Shown: piece after piece, positions 1 to 10,413 of the stretch
Position numbering within the stretch: position 1 is the first letter of the stretch
How the letters are laid out: the number at the start of each line of letters is the position of its first letter
Source of the DNA: Candidatus Pantoea edessiphila
Lineage (GTDB): Bacteria > Pseudomonadota > Gammaproteobacteria > Enterobacterales > Enterobacteriaceae
Length of the DNA stretch: 64,000 nt
Direction: 5' to 3'
Assembly (NCBI RefSeq): GCF_002933355.1
Contig: NZ_PDKU01000001.1
Coordinates: forward strand, 62,001 to 126,000
Program-made: the position numbers and the translations under genes
The notes under the pieces: generated by a model
Seen by the model: the letters and a program-made list of their open reading frames with translations, nothing else
Databases searched by the model: none
What the model was told of the DNA's origin: nothing

Positions 1-552
1 CCACTTAATTGCAATTGGATATATGATATACTCTTGACTTTTAACACGTTCTTTTAAAGAAAATTTATCATCTGTAGATAAAACAGGAACTCTACTTTGT
101 ATAATAATTGGACCACTATCTAATTTATCAGTAACAAAATGTACTGAAGATCCGTGTTCTAATTCACCGTTTTCTAAAACTCTACAATGCGTGTTTAGAC
201 CAGGATATTTAGGTAATAAAGAAGGATGAATATTCATTATTCTACCTTTATAATAATTTACAAAAAAACTACCTAAAATACGCATATATCCTGCTAATAC
301 AATTAAATCAGGTTTATATTTATCAACTTCTTTAGTTAGCATAAAATCAAATGTTTCAAAATTTATAAATCTATTTACATCAATTATATTAATTGGTATT
401 CCTGATTTTTTAGCATAGGTCAGACCATAAGCACAAGATATATTACTAAATACAGAAGCTATTCTAGCATTAATTATGCTATTCTGACAAGCATCAAGAA
501 TAACTTTAAGATTACTTCCTACACCAGAGATAAATGTAACTATTTTTTTCAT
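1..552 (-). CDS. purN: Phosphoribosylglycinamide formyltransferase PurN (C-terminus cut by window edge)
   Basis: Transfers a formyl group from 10-formyl-THF to GAR in de novo purine synthesis (cytosol). Translating the minus strand from ATG at 552 gives MKKIVTFISGVGSNLK, then the family's catalytic NIHPSLLPKYPG block (Asn and His) and HFVTDKLDSGP (catalytic Asp), close to E. coli PurN. The 184 codons present run off the window; E. coli PurN has 212 residues. Its ATG overlaps the purM stop as ATGA, so the two genes are translationally coupled. One oddity: the phosphate loop reads GVGSN where E. coli has GNGSN. The gene falls outside the supplied ORF calls only because it has no stop in the window. 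Confidence 0.95.
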   Translation of the reverse strand, partial: MKKIVTFISGVGSNLKVILDACQNSIINARIASVFSNISCAYGLTYAKKSGIPINIIDVNRFINFETFDFMLTKEVDKYKPDLIVLAGYMRILGSFFVNYYKGRIMNIHPSLLPKYPGLNTHCRVLENGELEHGSSVHFVTDKLDSGPIIIQSRVPVLSTDDKFSLKERVKSQEYIIYPIAIKW

Positions 553-1589
553 TTTATAAATATTACGCGTTCTTTAGAATTAGATTTTTTAATTGTACCA
601 ATTATCCATGACTTTTCATTAATTTTTTTCATAAATGAAATTATTTCGTTTGCTTCTATTTGATTAGCTATCACTATTATACCGACACCACAATTAAATA
701 TATGATACATTTCACGTTTTTTTATATTACCTTGTTTTTGTATCCATTGAAATATAGGAGGCCATGTCCAAGTGCTATCAATAATTACAGCTTGAGTGTT
801 ATTTGGTAATATTCTAGGGATATTTTCTACAAAACCACCTCCAGTTATATGTACAATGCCTTTAATATCAAATTTTTCTGTTAATTTTAATATATTTTTT
901 ACATATATACGGGTCGGTTCAATTAGATAATCTATTAAAGGTTTTTCATTAAGTTTACTAATTAAAGGATTAATTTGATTTGTTTCAAGGATTTTATGTA
1001 TCAAAGAGTAACCATTAGAATGTGGTCCACTTGAGCTTAGGGCTATTAGCATATCATTTTCTTGAATTTTTTTTCCATCAATAATTTTAGATTTTTCAAC
1101 TACACCAATACAAAAACCAGCCATATCATAATCTTGATTTGTATAGATTCCAGGAATTTCCGCAGTTTCACCGCCTATTAACGCACAATCTGAAATTGTA
1201 CAGCCTTTAACAATGCTATTTATTACTGAAGTAGCAATTTCCACATCTAATTTACTCGTTGAATAATAGTCCAAAAAAAATAAAGGTTTTGCACCACAAA
1301 CTATTATATCATTGACACACATAGCGACTAAATCTATACCAATATTTTCATAATTCTTCGTGTAATTAGCTAAACGTAATTTAGTGCCTACACCGTCGGT
1401 AGTTGCAACCAATACTGGTTCGGTATAATTTTTTGGTAATTCACATAAGGAATTAAAACCGCCTATTTGACTTATTATTTCAGGCATATTTGTTTTTTTT
1501 ACTATTTTTTTTATTCGTTGAATTAACGTACTACTATTTTCAATGTTAACACCAGCATCTTGATATGTTATAGATAATTTATTTATCAA
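549..1589 (-). CDS. purM: Phosphoribosylformylglycinamidine cyclo-ligase PurM (AIR synthetase)
   Basis: ATP-dependent ring closure of FGAM to AIR, the fifth step of purine synthesis. The 346 residues match E. coli PurM (345) end to end, with TDGVGTKLRLA near residues 64-74 and the GGETAE loop at 139-144. The start is TTG at 1589: the protein then begins MINKLSITYQDAGV, in register with E. coli, a GAGG lies just upstream, and the next in-frame Met is about 35 residues in. It heads a purM-purN operon, divergent from upp as in E. coli. I see no PurR operator in the 1590-1801 gap, so regulation by PurR is probably lost. Confidence 0.97.
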   Translation of the reverse strand: MINKLSITYQDAGVNIENSSTLIQRIKKIVKKTNMPEIISQIGGFNSLCELPKNYTEPVLVATTDGVGTKLRLANYTKNYENIGIDLVAMCVNDIIVCGAKPLFFLDYYSTSKLDVEIATSVINSIVKGCTISDCALIGGETAEIPGIYTNQDYDMAGFCIGVVEKSKIIDGKKIQENDMLIALSSSGPHSNGYSLIHKILETNQINPLISKLNEKPLIDYLIEPTRIYVKNILKLTEKFDIKGIVHITGGGFVENIPRILPNNTQAVIIDSTWTWPPIFQWIQKQGNIKKREMYHIFNCGVGIIVIANQIEANEIISFMKKINEKSWIIGTIKKSNSKERVIFIK

Positions 1590-1801
1590 TGTTTTGCCTC
1601 AAGTTATTAATTAGCAATATAAAATAACATCATTTGTTCATAGAATAAAAAATTTAATATTGTAATATAATTTTCTATTAAATACATACAACTTATATTT
1701 TGCTTATTAATAGTAAAGTTTTGTTATTTAAATAGATAATAAACAGAAAAGAAAGTAGTATTATAGTACAGTTTAATATAAATTTTCCTTAGGAACAATT
1801 A

Positions 1802-2428
1802 ATGAAAATTGTTGAAGTAAATCATCCTTTAATTAAACACAAATTAGGTTTAATGCGTATTCATGATATCAATACTAAACGTTTTCGTGAATTAGCATCT
1901 GAAATAGGTAGTTTACTTGCTTATGAAGCTACATCAGACATAAAGACTGAAAAAGTTATTATAAAAGGTTGGAACAGTTTAGTACAAGTTGAAAAAATTA
2001 ACCATAAAAAAATTACAATAGTTCCTATTTTACGAGCTGGACTTGGTATGATAGAAGGTATACTACAATATTTGCCTAGTGCTCGTATTAGTATAGTTGG
2101 TATGTATCGTGATCAAAAAACCTTAGCTCCAATACCGTACTTTCAGAAGTTAGCATCGAATATTGAAGAAAGCATGGCAATAGTAGTAGATCCTTTATTA
2201 GCTACTGGAGGATCAATGATTGCAACTATTAATCTTTTAAAAAAAGCTGGTTGTAAAAACATTAAAGTTTTAGCCCTTATAGTCGCACCAGAAGGTATTA
2301 GTGAATTAGGAAAAATACATAAAGATATTGAATTATATACAGCATCAGTTGATAAAAAATTAAACGACAAAGGTTACATTATTCCAGGTCTTGGAGATGC
2401 AGGAGATAAAATGTTTGGAACGCAATAA
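1802..2428 (+). CDS. upp: Uracil phosphoribosyltransferase
   Basis: Salvages uracil to UMP using PRPP. The 208 residues equal the E. coli length. The PRPP-binding loop DPLLATGGS is at 130-138, PILRAGLGM at 75-83, and the uracil-binding PGLGDAGD segment is near the C-terminus. It is preceded by an AGGAA ribosome site. In E. coli the uracil permease gene uraA follows in the same operon; here there is only non-coding AT-rich DNA, so the cell keeps salvage but has lost this importer at its usual place. Confidence 0.97.
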   Translation: MKIVEVNHPLIKHKLGLMRIHDINTKRFRELASEIGSLLAYEATSDIKTEKVIIKGWNSLVQVEKINHKKITIVPILRAGLGMIEGILQYLPSARISIVGMYRDQKTLAPIPYFQKLASNIEESMAIVVDPLLATGGSMIATINLLKKAGCKNIKVLALIVAPEGISELGKIHKDIELYTASVDKKLNDKGYIIPGLGDAGDKMFGTQ

Positions 2429-3035
2429 CATAATCAATGAAGTGAAATGATTGTTAAATCATAATGTTTATTATTTACTTAAATACTTAATATAAGTATC
2501 TTTATTATTAATTGCTACAAAACTTGTTTTCTTAATTATTTTATTCGAGAATAAAAATAGCATTAAAATTTATTTATTCCTAATAAAATTAGGCATATTC
2601 GTTCAAATAAACTATCCTTTTAAACAATGAATTTTCATATGCACTTAAAAGTATCATATTAATTATATTATAATATTAAAACTTGATAAGTATACGGTAA
2701 TTATTTATAGTATAAAACTAATGAAAAATTTTATTATATTAATTTTATAATTTATATTTAATTTAATCTTTATAAATTAACTAATATTTAGTATAATAGT
2801 GATTGCTCCACTTATCATCTTATAAAATATATATTTCAGTTTATTATTTTTATATAAAAATAATTTATGTAAAAAATATGGTTTTAATTAAAATTATCCT
2901 TTATATTATAATTGATAACTAGCCAAATAAACAAATTATGTATTTTTAATTACGTAAAATTTTGTTATTTTATTAACCAGCAAAGTTAGATTAATTTTAT
3001 TTATAATTATTTATAATTATTAAGGAAAATGCATA
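2429..3035. other. Gene-free AT-rich gap between upp and dapA
   Basis: About 600 bases with no ORF or protein remnant that I can recognise. In E. coli uraA follows upp, and gcvR lies beside dapA; neither can be read here. The end of the gap (3001-3020) carries a perfect 10-bp tandem repeat just before the dapA ribosome site AAGGA. Confidence 0.7.
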
Positions 3036-3914
3036 ATGTTTGCGGGAAGCATCGTTGCCCTTATTACTCCAATGGATATTAAAGGTAAAGTCTGTCGTTC
3101 TAGTTTAAAAAATTTAATTAACTACCATATTAATAGTGGAACTTCAGCTATTGTTTCTGTTGGAACTACCGGTGAATCTGCAACATTAAGTCATGAAGAA
3201 CATGGGGATGTAGTGATGCAAACTTTAGAGCTTGCAGATGGGAATATTGCAGTAATTGCAGGTACTGGTTCAAATGATACAGCAGAAGCTATTTCCCTTA
3301 CTAATCGTTTTGAGCACTCTGGAGTCATAGGATGTCTAACTGTAACACCATATTATAATAAACCTACACAAGAAGGACTATATCAACATTTTAAAGCAAT
3401 TGCTAATAGTACTAACTTACCGCAAATATTATATAATGTTCCAGCTCGCACTGGTTGTGATATGCTTCCCGAAACTATAGCTCGTTTATCAAAAATTAAA
3501 AATATTATTGGTATTAAAGAAGCAACTGGAGATTTATCACGAATTAATCAGATAGCTTCTTTAGTTGAAAAAGATTTCATTTTGATCAGTGGTGATGACA
3601 TTACTGCATTAGATTTTATGAAATTAGGAGGTACGGGCATCATTTCAGTCACAGCAAATATAGCTGCAAAAGAAATGGTTCAAATATGTACTTTAGCAAA
3701 TAGAAAAGAATTTACTAAAGCTTATAAATTAAATCAAAGTTTGATTTTTTTACATAAGGCTCTTTTCTGTGAATCAAATCCTATTGCAGTAAAATGGGCT
3801 GCTAAGAAACTTGGTTTGATTAAGTACGATACACTACGTTTACCAATGACTTCATTAACAATTGAAAATCAATTAAAAGTAGAGAAAGCGTTAATGAAAT
3901 CGGGTTTACAATAA
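3036..3914 (+). CDS. dapA: 4-hydroxy-tetrahydrodipicolinate synthase
   Basis: Condenses pyruvate with aspartate semialdehyde, the committed step to diaminopimelate and lysine. The 292 residues match the E. coli length exactly. Visible are the SVGTTGES active-site segment (Thr44, Thr45), the YNVPARTGC block with the catalytic Tyr, and GIKEATG with the Schiff-base lysine at 161. The ribosome site AAGGA lies about ten bases before ATG. It is followed after 35 bases by bamC, preserving the E. coli dapA-bamC operon, and dapE lies nearby. It supplies both peptidoglycan and lysine. Confidence 0.98.
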   Translation: MFAGSIVALITPMDIKGKVCRSSLKNLINYHINSGTSAIVSVGTTGESATLSHEEHGDVVMQTLELADGNIAVIAGTGSNDTAEAISLTNRFEHSGVIGCLTVTPYYNKPTQEGLYQHFKAIANSTNLPQILYNVPARTGCDMLPETIARLSKIKNIIGIKEATGDLSRINQIASLVEKDFILISGDDITALDFMKLGGTGIISVTANIAAKEMVQICTLANRKEFTKAYKLNQSLIFLHKALFCESNPIAVKWAAKKLGLIKYDTLRLPMTSLTIENQLKVEKALMKSGLQ

Positions 3915-3949
3915 TAATAATTAGAAATTTTAATAATTAGGAATTTTGA

Positions 3950-4795
3950 ATGAATTACTTATTAAAGAATTCGAATTGCATTTTAATAGCAAAATGTTTT
4001 ATTATTATATTGGTTTTATCATCATGTTCTTACAATCAATTTGATCAATATTATTTAAAAACTGACAAGTTATCTACATTAAAATCTCCTCAAGTTGTAG
4101 TTTTACCTGTTAATAAAGATGTTTCTTATATACAAAATTTTAACAATACATTCAATAACAACCAAGATAGAAATAGACCTAGTTATTTGTATCCGCCAAT
4201 GCAGCCATTGCAACCAACTAATGGCTTAAAAATTAATGTGCATGGAAATAAGGGTTTATTGTTTATCAATCATAAAAAAACTGTATTTATTTGTTCAAAA
4301 ATTATTGATTTAGTGAAACATTATAATTTCCCTATTATATCAATTAATGAAAAATTGTGTAATATTACAACGGATTTGATAAAATTGCCTGTATTTTATG
4401 ATAATAGAACATATAGTGGCAAATATCATTTTAGTTTACATATGCATAATTCTCAATTATTATTAGATATAACTTTAATAGAATTAAAGAAAGGTGGAGA
4501 TATTATTTCATCACCTATACATACTACGTATTATACTACACAGATGCTTAATAATTTTATCACATATTTAACACATCAAGATAAACACTATACAAAAGTT
4601 AATAAAACGCAAATTATTGATGAACACAAATTGATTATGTTAAAAATTGATAATATTTTAGATACGATGTGGCATCGGTTAGGAAATATTATAAAATTTA
4701 TAGAAGCAAAAATAAATTATTGTGAACAAATCAAAAGTAGTTTTAATAAAGTTTATAAAAAAATACATGATTCATTTTGGAAACCAGTTGTCTAA
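3950..4795 (+). CDS. bamC: Outer-membrane assembly lipoprotein BamC, C-terminally reduced
   Basis: Accessory lipoprotein of the BAM complex that inserts beta-barrel proteins in the outer membrane. The N-terminus is a lipoprotein signal: a hydrophobic run at residues 11-25 and lipobox LSSC with Cys26. A P/N-rich linker follows, then an N-terminal domain aligning with E. coli (the YSGKYHFSL segment matches YRGRYQISV). E. coli BamC has 344 residues and two helix-grip domains; this protein has 281. Its C-terminal part (MWHRLGNIIKFIEAK) covers only the start of the second domain before diverging into a Lys/Asn-rich end. Position in dapA-bamC-purC supports the call. The family is fast-evolving in symbionts. 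Confidence 0.85.
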   Translation: MNYLLKNSNCILIAKCFIIILVLSSCSYNQFDQYYLKTDKLSTLKSPQVVVLPVNKDVSYIQNFNNTFNNNQDRNRPSYLYPPMQPLQPTNGLKINVHGNKGLLFINHKKTVFICSKIIDLVKHYNFPIISINEKLCNITTDLIKLPVFYDNRTYSGKYHFSLHMHNSQLLLDITLIELKKGGDIISSPIHTTYYTTQMLNNFITYLTHQDKHYTKVNKTQIIDEHKLIMLKIDNILDTMWHRLGNIIKFIEAKINYCEQIKSSFNKVYKKIHDSFWKPVV

Positions 4796-4988
4796 AACAA
4801 CCTTTCATTCACATGATTATTAGTGCATACTATTGACAAGAAATTATTAGAATAGAAATAAGTTGTTTTAGAGGTAGTACATTTTTAGAACTGATCTACG
4901 CAAATATTCTTTTATTCTTATGAAGAAGAAAAGTATATTACTACATTATTAATAATGCAGTAATAAGCTGTTTTATATGGATATTAAA

Positions 4989-5702
4989 ATGCAAAAACAA
5001 TCTGAATTGTATCGTGGAAAATCAAAAACTGTATATCATACAGAAAAAAAAGATTATCTGATAATTAAATTTAGAGATGAAATATCAGCAAACAATGGCA
5101 TTAAAGTTAAACAATTAAGTCGTAAAGGAACATTAAACAATAAAATTAATTATTTTATTATGACTAAATTACAAGAAAATGGTATACCAACTCACATAGA
5201 GGAATTAATATCAAAAAATGAAGTGTTGGTTAAAAATTTAAAGATGATACCTGTTGAATTCGTCTTAAGGAATCTTGCTGAAGGTTCTTTAGTAAAACGT
5301 CTAAATATACAAAAAGGTACTATCTTGAATCCTCCAATATTTGAGCTTTTTTTAAAAAATGATGTTCAGTGTGATCCAATGATTAATGAGTCTTACTGTG
5401 AGACTTTTGGTTGGATTAACAAAAATACTTTAATTGATATACATATGATTACCTTAAAAATTAACAAAGTTTTAAGCAAATTATTTAGTGATATTGGCAT
5501 TATATTAGTTGATTTTAAGTTAGAATTTGGGATGATAGATAATCAAATAGTATTAGGAGATGAATTTTCTCCAGATACCGCACGTTTATGGAATAAAGAA
5601 AACATGGAAAAAATGGATAAAGATTTATTTAGGGAAGATTCTGGAGAAATAATTCAGGCATATGAATCAGTTGGATATCGTTTAGGTATAGAATTTAATT
5701 AA
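4989..5702 (+). CDS. purC: Phosphoribosylaminoimidazole-succinocarboxamide synthase (SAICAR synthetase)
   Basis: ATP-dependent addition of aspartate to CAIR in purine synthesis. From ATG 4989 the protein is [16 protein letters not shown], 237 residues, the same length and start as E. coli PurC. An in-frame ATG at 4977 would add four residues (MDIK) and has no better ribosome site; GGA at 4979-4981 is placed for 4989. Conserved segments include [25 protein letters not shown] and LVDFKLEFG followed by LGDEFSPD. It sits downstream of bamC, as in E. coli, and converges on dapE. Confidence 0.97.
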   Translation: MQKQSELYRGKSKTVYHTEKKDYLIIKFRDEISANNGIKVKQLSRKGTLNNKINYFIMTKLQENGIPTHIEELISKNEVLVKNLKMIPVEFVLRNLAEGSLVKRLNIQKGTILNPPIFELFLKNDVQCDPMINESYCETFGWINKNTLIDIHMITLKINKVLSKLFSDIGIILVDFKLEFGMIDNQIVLGDEFSPDTARLWNKENMEKMDKDLFREDSGEIIQAYESVGYRLGIEFN

Positions 5703-5710
5703 TACAAAAA

Positions 5711-5731
5711 ATAGATTCAACATTCATCTAT
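5711..5731 (-). terminator. Possible weak terminator of dapE
   Basis: Inverted repeat ATAGAT/ATCTAT with a 9-base loop, starting a few bases after the dapE stop. On the minus strand it is followed by a run of six T. The stem is short and AT-rich, so this is only a candidate. Confidence 0.3.
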
Positions 5732-5735
5732 AATC

Positions 5736-6863
5736 TTAAGCAATTAACTGTTCCATTATAAATTGATACATCTTACTTAAGATTTGTAAATCAGATATTC
5801 TGACAAATTCGTTAATTTTATGGATTGTATGATTTACTGAACCCAATTCAACTATTTGTGCTCCTGTACAGGCAATGAAACGTCCATCTGAAGTTCCACC
5901 TGTTGTCAAAAGTTTAGGTTTTATTTTATTATAATGTAGAACTGTATTTATAACAGTATCAATTAATCTTCCATTTGCAGTTAAGAAAGGTTTAGCAGCA
6001 AGTTCCCATTCAATAGAGTAGTCTAATTGACTACTTGATAGAAGTAATTCAATACGTTTCCTAATTGTTGAATAACTTGACTCGGTACTAAAACGAATAT
6101 TAAACTTAATAATAAAATCTCCAGGAATAATATTATTACTACCATCACCTGCTTTAACATTGGTAATTTGCATAATAGTTGGAGGGAAAAAGTCATTTCC
6201 TTTATCCCAAACCATATTAATTAATTTATTTAATATTTTCACTCCACTATGTATAGGATTGTTTGCTAAATTAGGATAGGCAACATGTCCTTGTATACCA
6301 TGAATTATTAAACTAGCATTCATTGACCCTCGACGCCCATTTTTTACTACATCTCCTATTATTTCATCACTTGTAGGTTCACCTATTAAACAATAATCCA
6401 ATCGTTCATTTCTTGCAATTAATCTCTCAATCACTTTTACCGTACCATTACTTGCAGTAGCTTCTTCATCTGAAGTTATAAGAAAGGCCAAACAACCCTT
6501 ATGGTTTGGATATATTTTCACAAAACGTTCAGCTGCCACTACCATTGCAGCCAATGCACCTTTCATATCTGCAGTACCACGACCAAATAACATATCTCTA
6601 TAAATAAACGGTTCAAAAGGAAAATGATGCCAACTATTCAGATCACCAGGTGGTACTACATCTGTATGACCAGCAAATACTAATTTTTCTCCACCACGAC
6701 GTGTTGCCCAAAAATTTTTGGTATCATTAATATCAATACGTTCTATACAAAAACCGATTGATTCCAGACGAGCAATTATCAAATCTTGACATCCAGCGTC
6801 ATGAGGACTAATGGAAGGACATCGAATAAGTTGTTTTGTAAGTTCAACAATTGGACATAACAT
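5736..6863 (-). CDS. dapE: Succinyl-diaminopimelate desuccinylase
   Basis: Zinc-dependent hydrolase (M20 family) giving LL-DAP for lysine and peptidoglycan. The 375 residues equal E. coli DapE. Metal-ligand motifs are [11 protein letters not shown] (His), [14 protein letters not shown] (bridging Asp), and [12 protein letters not shown] with the catalytic and ligand Glu pair; the C-terminal HTIHKINE carries the last His. A strong AAGGAG site precedes ATG at 6863. It converges with purC. Together with dapA it points to an active DAP pathway. Confidence 0.98.
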   Translation of the reverse strand: MLCPIVELTKQLIRCPSISPHDAGCQDLIIARLESIGFCIERIDINDTKNFWATRRGGEKLVFAGHTDVVPPGDLNSWHHFPFEPFIYRDMLFGRGTADMKGALAAMVVAAERFVKIYPNHKGCLAFLITSDEEATASNGTVKVIERLIARNERLDYCLIGEPTSDEIIGDVVKNGRRGSMNASLIIHGIQGHVAYPNLANNPIHSGVKILNKLINMVWDKGNDFFPPTIMQITNVKAGDGSNNIIPGDFIIKFNIRFSTESSYSTIRKRIELLLSSSQLDYSIEWELAAKPFLTANGRLIDTVINTVLHYNKIKPKLLTTGGTSDGRFIACTGAQIVELGSVNHTIHKINEFVRISDLQILSKMYQFIMEQLIA

Positions 6864-7765
6864 TAGTTATTGCTCCTTTGTGTTTTTTCATTTTAATAGT
6901 AAAATTACTAGTAATAAGGTAAAATGATATGCATTTAATAACAAGTAATTTTATTCTGATCGAACATTAAGTAATATAATTATATTACTTTACATAGATT
7001 TATTTATTTAAGATAATATTTAACTTGAATTTTTATTAAGGATGATTTATTTGTTTCTATGTTTGTACTAGAGATAATACATTATAACAGAATGGATATT
7101 ATAAATATAAAATTTAGTAAAAATAAATAATAATTATTTTTATTTGAAAACTTAATACCAATAATTATCAATTTAATTATTTTCACATAGTATTTAATGT
7201 AATATTTAAACTAATTATTAAATTAATAGTTAATCATTATATATTATGATATATTTATTTTAGTAATGATCAATAAAAATAAATTATTAATTAATAAACG
7301 TTATTATTTAATTATGATAAAAATATATTATTTAATTAATATCAATCAAAAATTTTTAGTGGATAATCTTGATTGATTAAATATATCATATACTATATCA
7401 CAATATTTATTAATTCAATTAATAACCCGTATCAATATTGATAAAACCACATGTTTAATATCATTTTCATTCTAAGTTTTCTGATAATAATTATAAAAAT
7501 CATCTAAATTTATATTACAGATTAATTAGAATTAAAAGTTTAAAAAATAATTATTTCTAATTTTATTATTTAGTTATTAGTTTTTTTATTAACAGTAATA
7601 AAATATTGAATTAATTAATATGTTACATAAATAATTTGAAAAATTGTTATTATTTAAATTTTATATTACTTATTTATATCTTAAAAGATAAATAAATAAA
7701 AAGGCTATATTCCTAATAATTTAATAAAAAATTTGATTGTATTCATTAGGATAGACAGGAAAATT
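6864..7765. other. 900-bp gene-free AT-rich gap upstream of ansP
   Basis: Almost entirely A/T with many homopolymer and TAAT-type runs. No ORF of note and no protein remnant could be read on either strand. It is the longest empty stretch of the window that has no recognisable pseudogene, and probably marks eroded genes between dapE and ansP as well as the ansP promoter. Confidence 0.7.
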
Positions 7766-9244
7766 ATGATACATGAAAAAAAAAAATTAACTGAAGCTCG
7801 AGAAGCAAAAAGACGTTGGTTAAATTCTCATGATACTGGTTACCATAAATCCATGGGTAGTAGACACGTTCAAATGATTGCTATCGGAGGTGCTATAGGA
7901 ACTGGTTTATTTTTGGGGACTGGTGGTCGCTTACAAGTAGCAGGACCTGCATTAGTACTCATTTATATCATATGTGGGATTTTCTCTTTCTTTATTTTAC
8001 GAGCATTAGGTGAATTAATTTTAAATCGTCCTTCTAGTGGTAGTTTTGTGTCTTACTCAAGAGAATTTTTTGGAGAAAAAGCTTCATATATTGCAGGTTG
8101 GATGTATTTTACTAACTGGGCTATGACTGGTATAGTTGATATAACAGCTGTTGCACTATATATGAAATATTGGAAAATATTTGATGGTATACCACAATGG
8201 ATTTTTGCTCTTACAGCTCTAGCAATTGTTGGTGTTATGAATATGGTTGGAGTTAAATGGTTTGCAGAAATGGAGTTTTGGTGTGCTTTAATTAAGGTGT
8301 TAGCAATTGTCATTTTCTTAATTATTGGTTTAGTAGTTTTAATTAGTGGAAAAATGATAGATGGTCATGTCACTGGCATTCATTTAATCCTTGACAAAGG
8401 AGGATTTTTTCCACATGGACTATTACCTGCTTTAGTGTTAATACAAGGAGTAGTATTTGCATTTGCATCAATTGAATTAGTTGGTACTGCTGCAGGTGAA
8501 TGTAAGGATCCAAAAACCATATTACCAAAAGCAATTAATAGTATAATATGGCGAATAGGCATTTTTTATATTGGTTCAATATTATTATTAGTCCTTTTAT
8601 TACCATGGAATGCTTATCATGAAAGTCAAAGTCCTTTTGTTACTTTTTTATCTAAGCTAGGCATCCCCTATACTTGTAGTATCATGAATATTGTGGTTTT
8701 AAGTGCTGCTCTTTCTAGTATAAATTCTGGTTTATATTCTACAGGACGTATTCTTAGATCTATGTCTATGGGGGGATCAGCACCTAAATTTATGTCAAAA
8801 ATGAATGATCAGAAAGTACCATACGCTGGTATTATATCAACTATTTGCATTTACATAATTGGAGTATTGTTAAATTATAGTCTACCTTCAAAAGTTTTTG
8901 AAATTGTATTAAATTATGCTTCACTTGGAATTATTTCTTCTTGGACCTTTATAATGATATGTCAATTACGTCTACGTAAGGCTATTAAAGAAGGTAAAGC
9001 AGAAGATGTTAGTTTTAAATTACCAGGTTACCCTTTTACTTCATGGTTAACACTATTGTTTTTATTTGGTGTTTTAGTTCTCATGGCTTTTGATTATCCA
9101 AATGGAACTTACACTATTGCATCTATTCCTTTGATTGCATTAATTTTAGTACTTGGATGGTTTGGAGTACGAAAACGTGTTCAAGAAATTTCTAAAGAAC
9201 AATCAAAAGAAATTAATATATATGAAGCAAAATTAGATCAATAG
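7766..9244 (+). CDS. ansP: L-asparagine permease AnsP (APC family)
   Basis: Inner-membrane amino acid/proton symporter of the APC superfamily, about 12 membrane segments. It matches E. coli AnsP nearly throughout: KRRWLNSHDTGYHKSMG, IGGAIGTGLFLGTGGRLQ (the substrate-binding G-rich helix 1), GWMYFTNWAMTGIVDITAVA and FAFASIELVGTAAGEC. The start chosen is ATG 7766 (492 residues; E. coli about 499) because AGGA lies five bases upstream; an upstream TTG at 7733 would add 11 residues with no family match. In E. coli ansP is elsewhere on the chromosome, so its place between dapE and talA reflects rearrangement. Related permeases (GabP, CycA) fit less well by memory of sequence. Confidence 0.9.
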   Translation: MIHEKKKLTEAREAKRRWLNSHDTGYHKSMGSRHVQMIAIGGAIGTGLFLGTGGRLQVAGPALVLIYIICGIFSFFILRALGELILNRPSSGSFVSYSREFFGEKASYIAGWMYFTNWAMTGIVDITAVALYMKYWKIFDGIPQWIFALTALAIVGVMNMVGVKWFAEMEFWCALIKVLAIVIFLIIGLVVLISGKMIDGHVTGIHLILDKGGFFPHGLLPALVLIQGVVFAFASIELVGTAAGECKDPKTILPKAINSIIWRIGIFYIGSILLLVLLLPWNAYHESQSPFVTFLSKLGIPYTCSIMNIVVLSAALSSINSGLYSTGRILRSMSMGGSAPKFMSKMNDQKVPYAGIISTICIYIIGVLLNYSLPSKVFEIVLNYASLGIISSWTFIMICQLRLRKAIKEGKAEDVSFKLPGYPFTSWLTLLFLFGVLVLMAFDYPNGTYTIASIPLIALILVLGWFGVRKRVQEISKEQSKEINIYEAKLDQ

Positions 9245-9420
9245 ATTAATAAAAATTTTTGATTTATTTTTCTATTGTAGTATAACGAATATTAATTTAT
9301 ATTAAACAATATATAAAATATAAGTACTTGTTTTCACTGTATATATATTTTATAGAATAATGAAATATTTTTACAATTTACTACACAATTGCTAATTGCA
9401 AACTGCTAATTGCATTACTA

Positions 9421-9440
9421 GGCGGAGCACTAAATCCGCC
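9421..9440 (-). terminator. GC-rich hairpin downstream of talA
   Basis: GGCGGA and TCCGCC flank an 8-base loop, extended by one A-T pair, in otherwise very AT-rich DNA. It starts about 14 bases after the talA stop on the minus strand. It could also end ansP transcription from the other side. The downstream T-tract is poor on the minus strand and short on the plus strand. Confidence 0.6.
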
Positions 9441-9453
9441 TTAATATTAAAAT

Positions 9454-10413
9454 TTATAATCTAGATTTAAATATAATTTCTAATTTATCTTGATCATCAG
9501 AAAATGTACGAATTCCTTCAGATAATTTTTCTACAGCCATTTGATTTTGATTATGTTTCCAACGAAATTCAGCATCTGAAAGCAAATTTAATTTACATGC
9601 ATTTTGATTCATGAGTGGTTTAAGTTTTCTTTCTAAAGGTTCATGACTATTCTGTAATTCCTTAAATAGATTAGGAGATATTGTTAGATAATCACAACCA
9701 GCTAAGGCAGTTATCTGTTCTATTCTGCGAAAACTAGCTCCCATAATAATAGTTTGAATATCATATTTTTTGTAATAGTTATAAATATTTTGAACTAGCA
9801 TGACTCCTGGATCTTTATCAGGTGAATAATTATCAAATACATTTTTATTATGATTATTATACCAATCATAAATTCTACCAACGAATGGAGAGATTAGAAA
9901 TACATTTGCTTGAGCACAAGCACAAGCTTGTGTATGCGAAAATATTAATGTTAAATTACATTTAATACCTTCTTTTTCCAAAATTTCAGCAGCACAAATT
10001 CCTTCCCAAGTTGATGCTAATTTAATTAAAACACGAGAACAATCAACTCCATTTTCTTTATATAATTTAATTAATTTTTTTGCTTTTTTAATACATCCTA
10101 TTGTATCAAAAGAAAGTCTAGCATCTATCTCAGTAGATACACGACCAGGTATATATTTCAATATTTCTGTACCAATATCAACGGTAATTTTATCACTTGC
10201 ATTAATAATTTTAATCTCTTTACTACCACCTTGTTTTTCAGCATAATTCATTGCACTATCAATTAAATGTTTATAGTTATCTGTGTTAATAGATTTAAGT
10301 ATAATTGAAGGATTAGTGGTTGCGTCTTCTGGACGATAACTTCTGATGGATTCTATATCACTACTATCTAAAACTAGTTTAGTAAATTGTCTTATAGCTT
10401 CTAGTTGATTCAT
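9454..10413 (-). CDS. talA: Transaldolase A
   Basis: Transfers dihydroxyacetone from sedoheptulose-7-P to glyceraldehyde-3-P in the non-oxidative pentose phosphate pathway. The 319 residues (E. coli TalA 316) show [10 protein letters not shown] near the start, [11 protein letters not shown], and [12 protein letters not shown]-type sequence ([13 protein letters not shown]) with the Schiff-base lysine, then [10 protein letters not shown]. It resembles TalA more than TalB in the segment RKL-PL-N and by its position next to maeB, divergently transcribed as in E. coli. The usual partner tktB is absent from its side. Confidence 0.94.
   Translation of the reverse strand: MNQLEAIRQFTKLVLDSSDIESIRSYRPEDATTNPSIILKSINTDNYKHLIDSAMNYAEKQGGSKEIKIINASDKITVDIGTEILKYIPGRVSTEIDARLSFDTIGCIKKAKKLIKLYKENGVDCSRVLIKLASTWEGICAAEILEKEGIKCNLTLIFSHTQACACAQANVFLISPFVGRIYDWYNNHNKNVFDNYSPDKDPGVMLVQNIYNYYKKYDIQTIIMGASFRRIEQITALAGCDYLTISPNLFKELQNSHEPLERKLKPLMNQNACKLNLLSDAEFRWKHNQNQMAVEKLSEGIRTFSDDQDKLEIIFKSRL

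Noticed and set aside
2420-2460. Hairpin after upp as terminator
   Set aside because: Only a 5-bp AT-rich stem (AATCA/TGATT) with an 11-base loop; not distinguishable from chance.
6864-7765. Possible origin of replication in the very AT-rich gap
   Set aside because: AT-richness is the same in other gaps; I see no cluster of DnaA boxes and no origin-linked genes such as dnaA, dnaN, gidA or mnmG.
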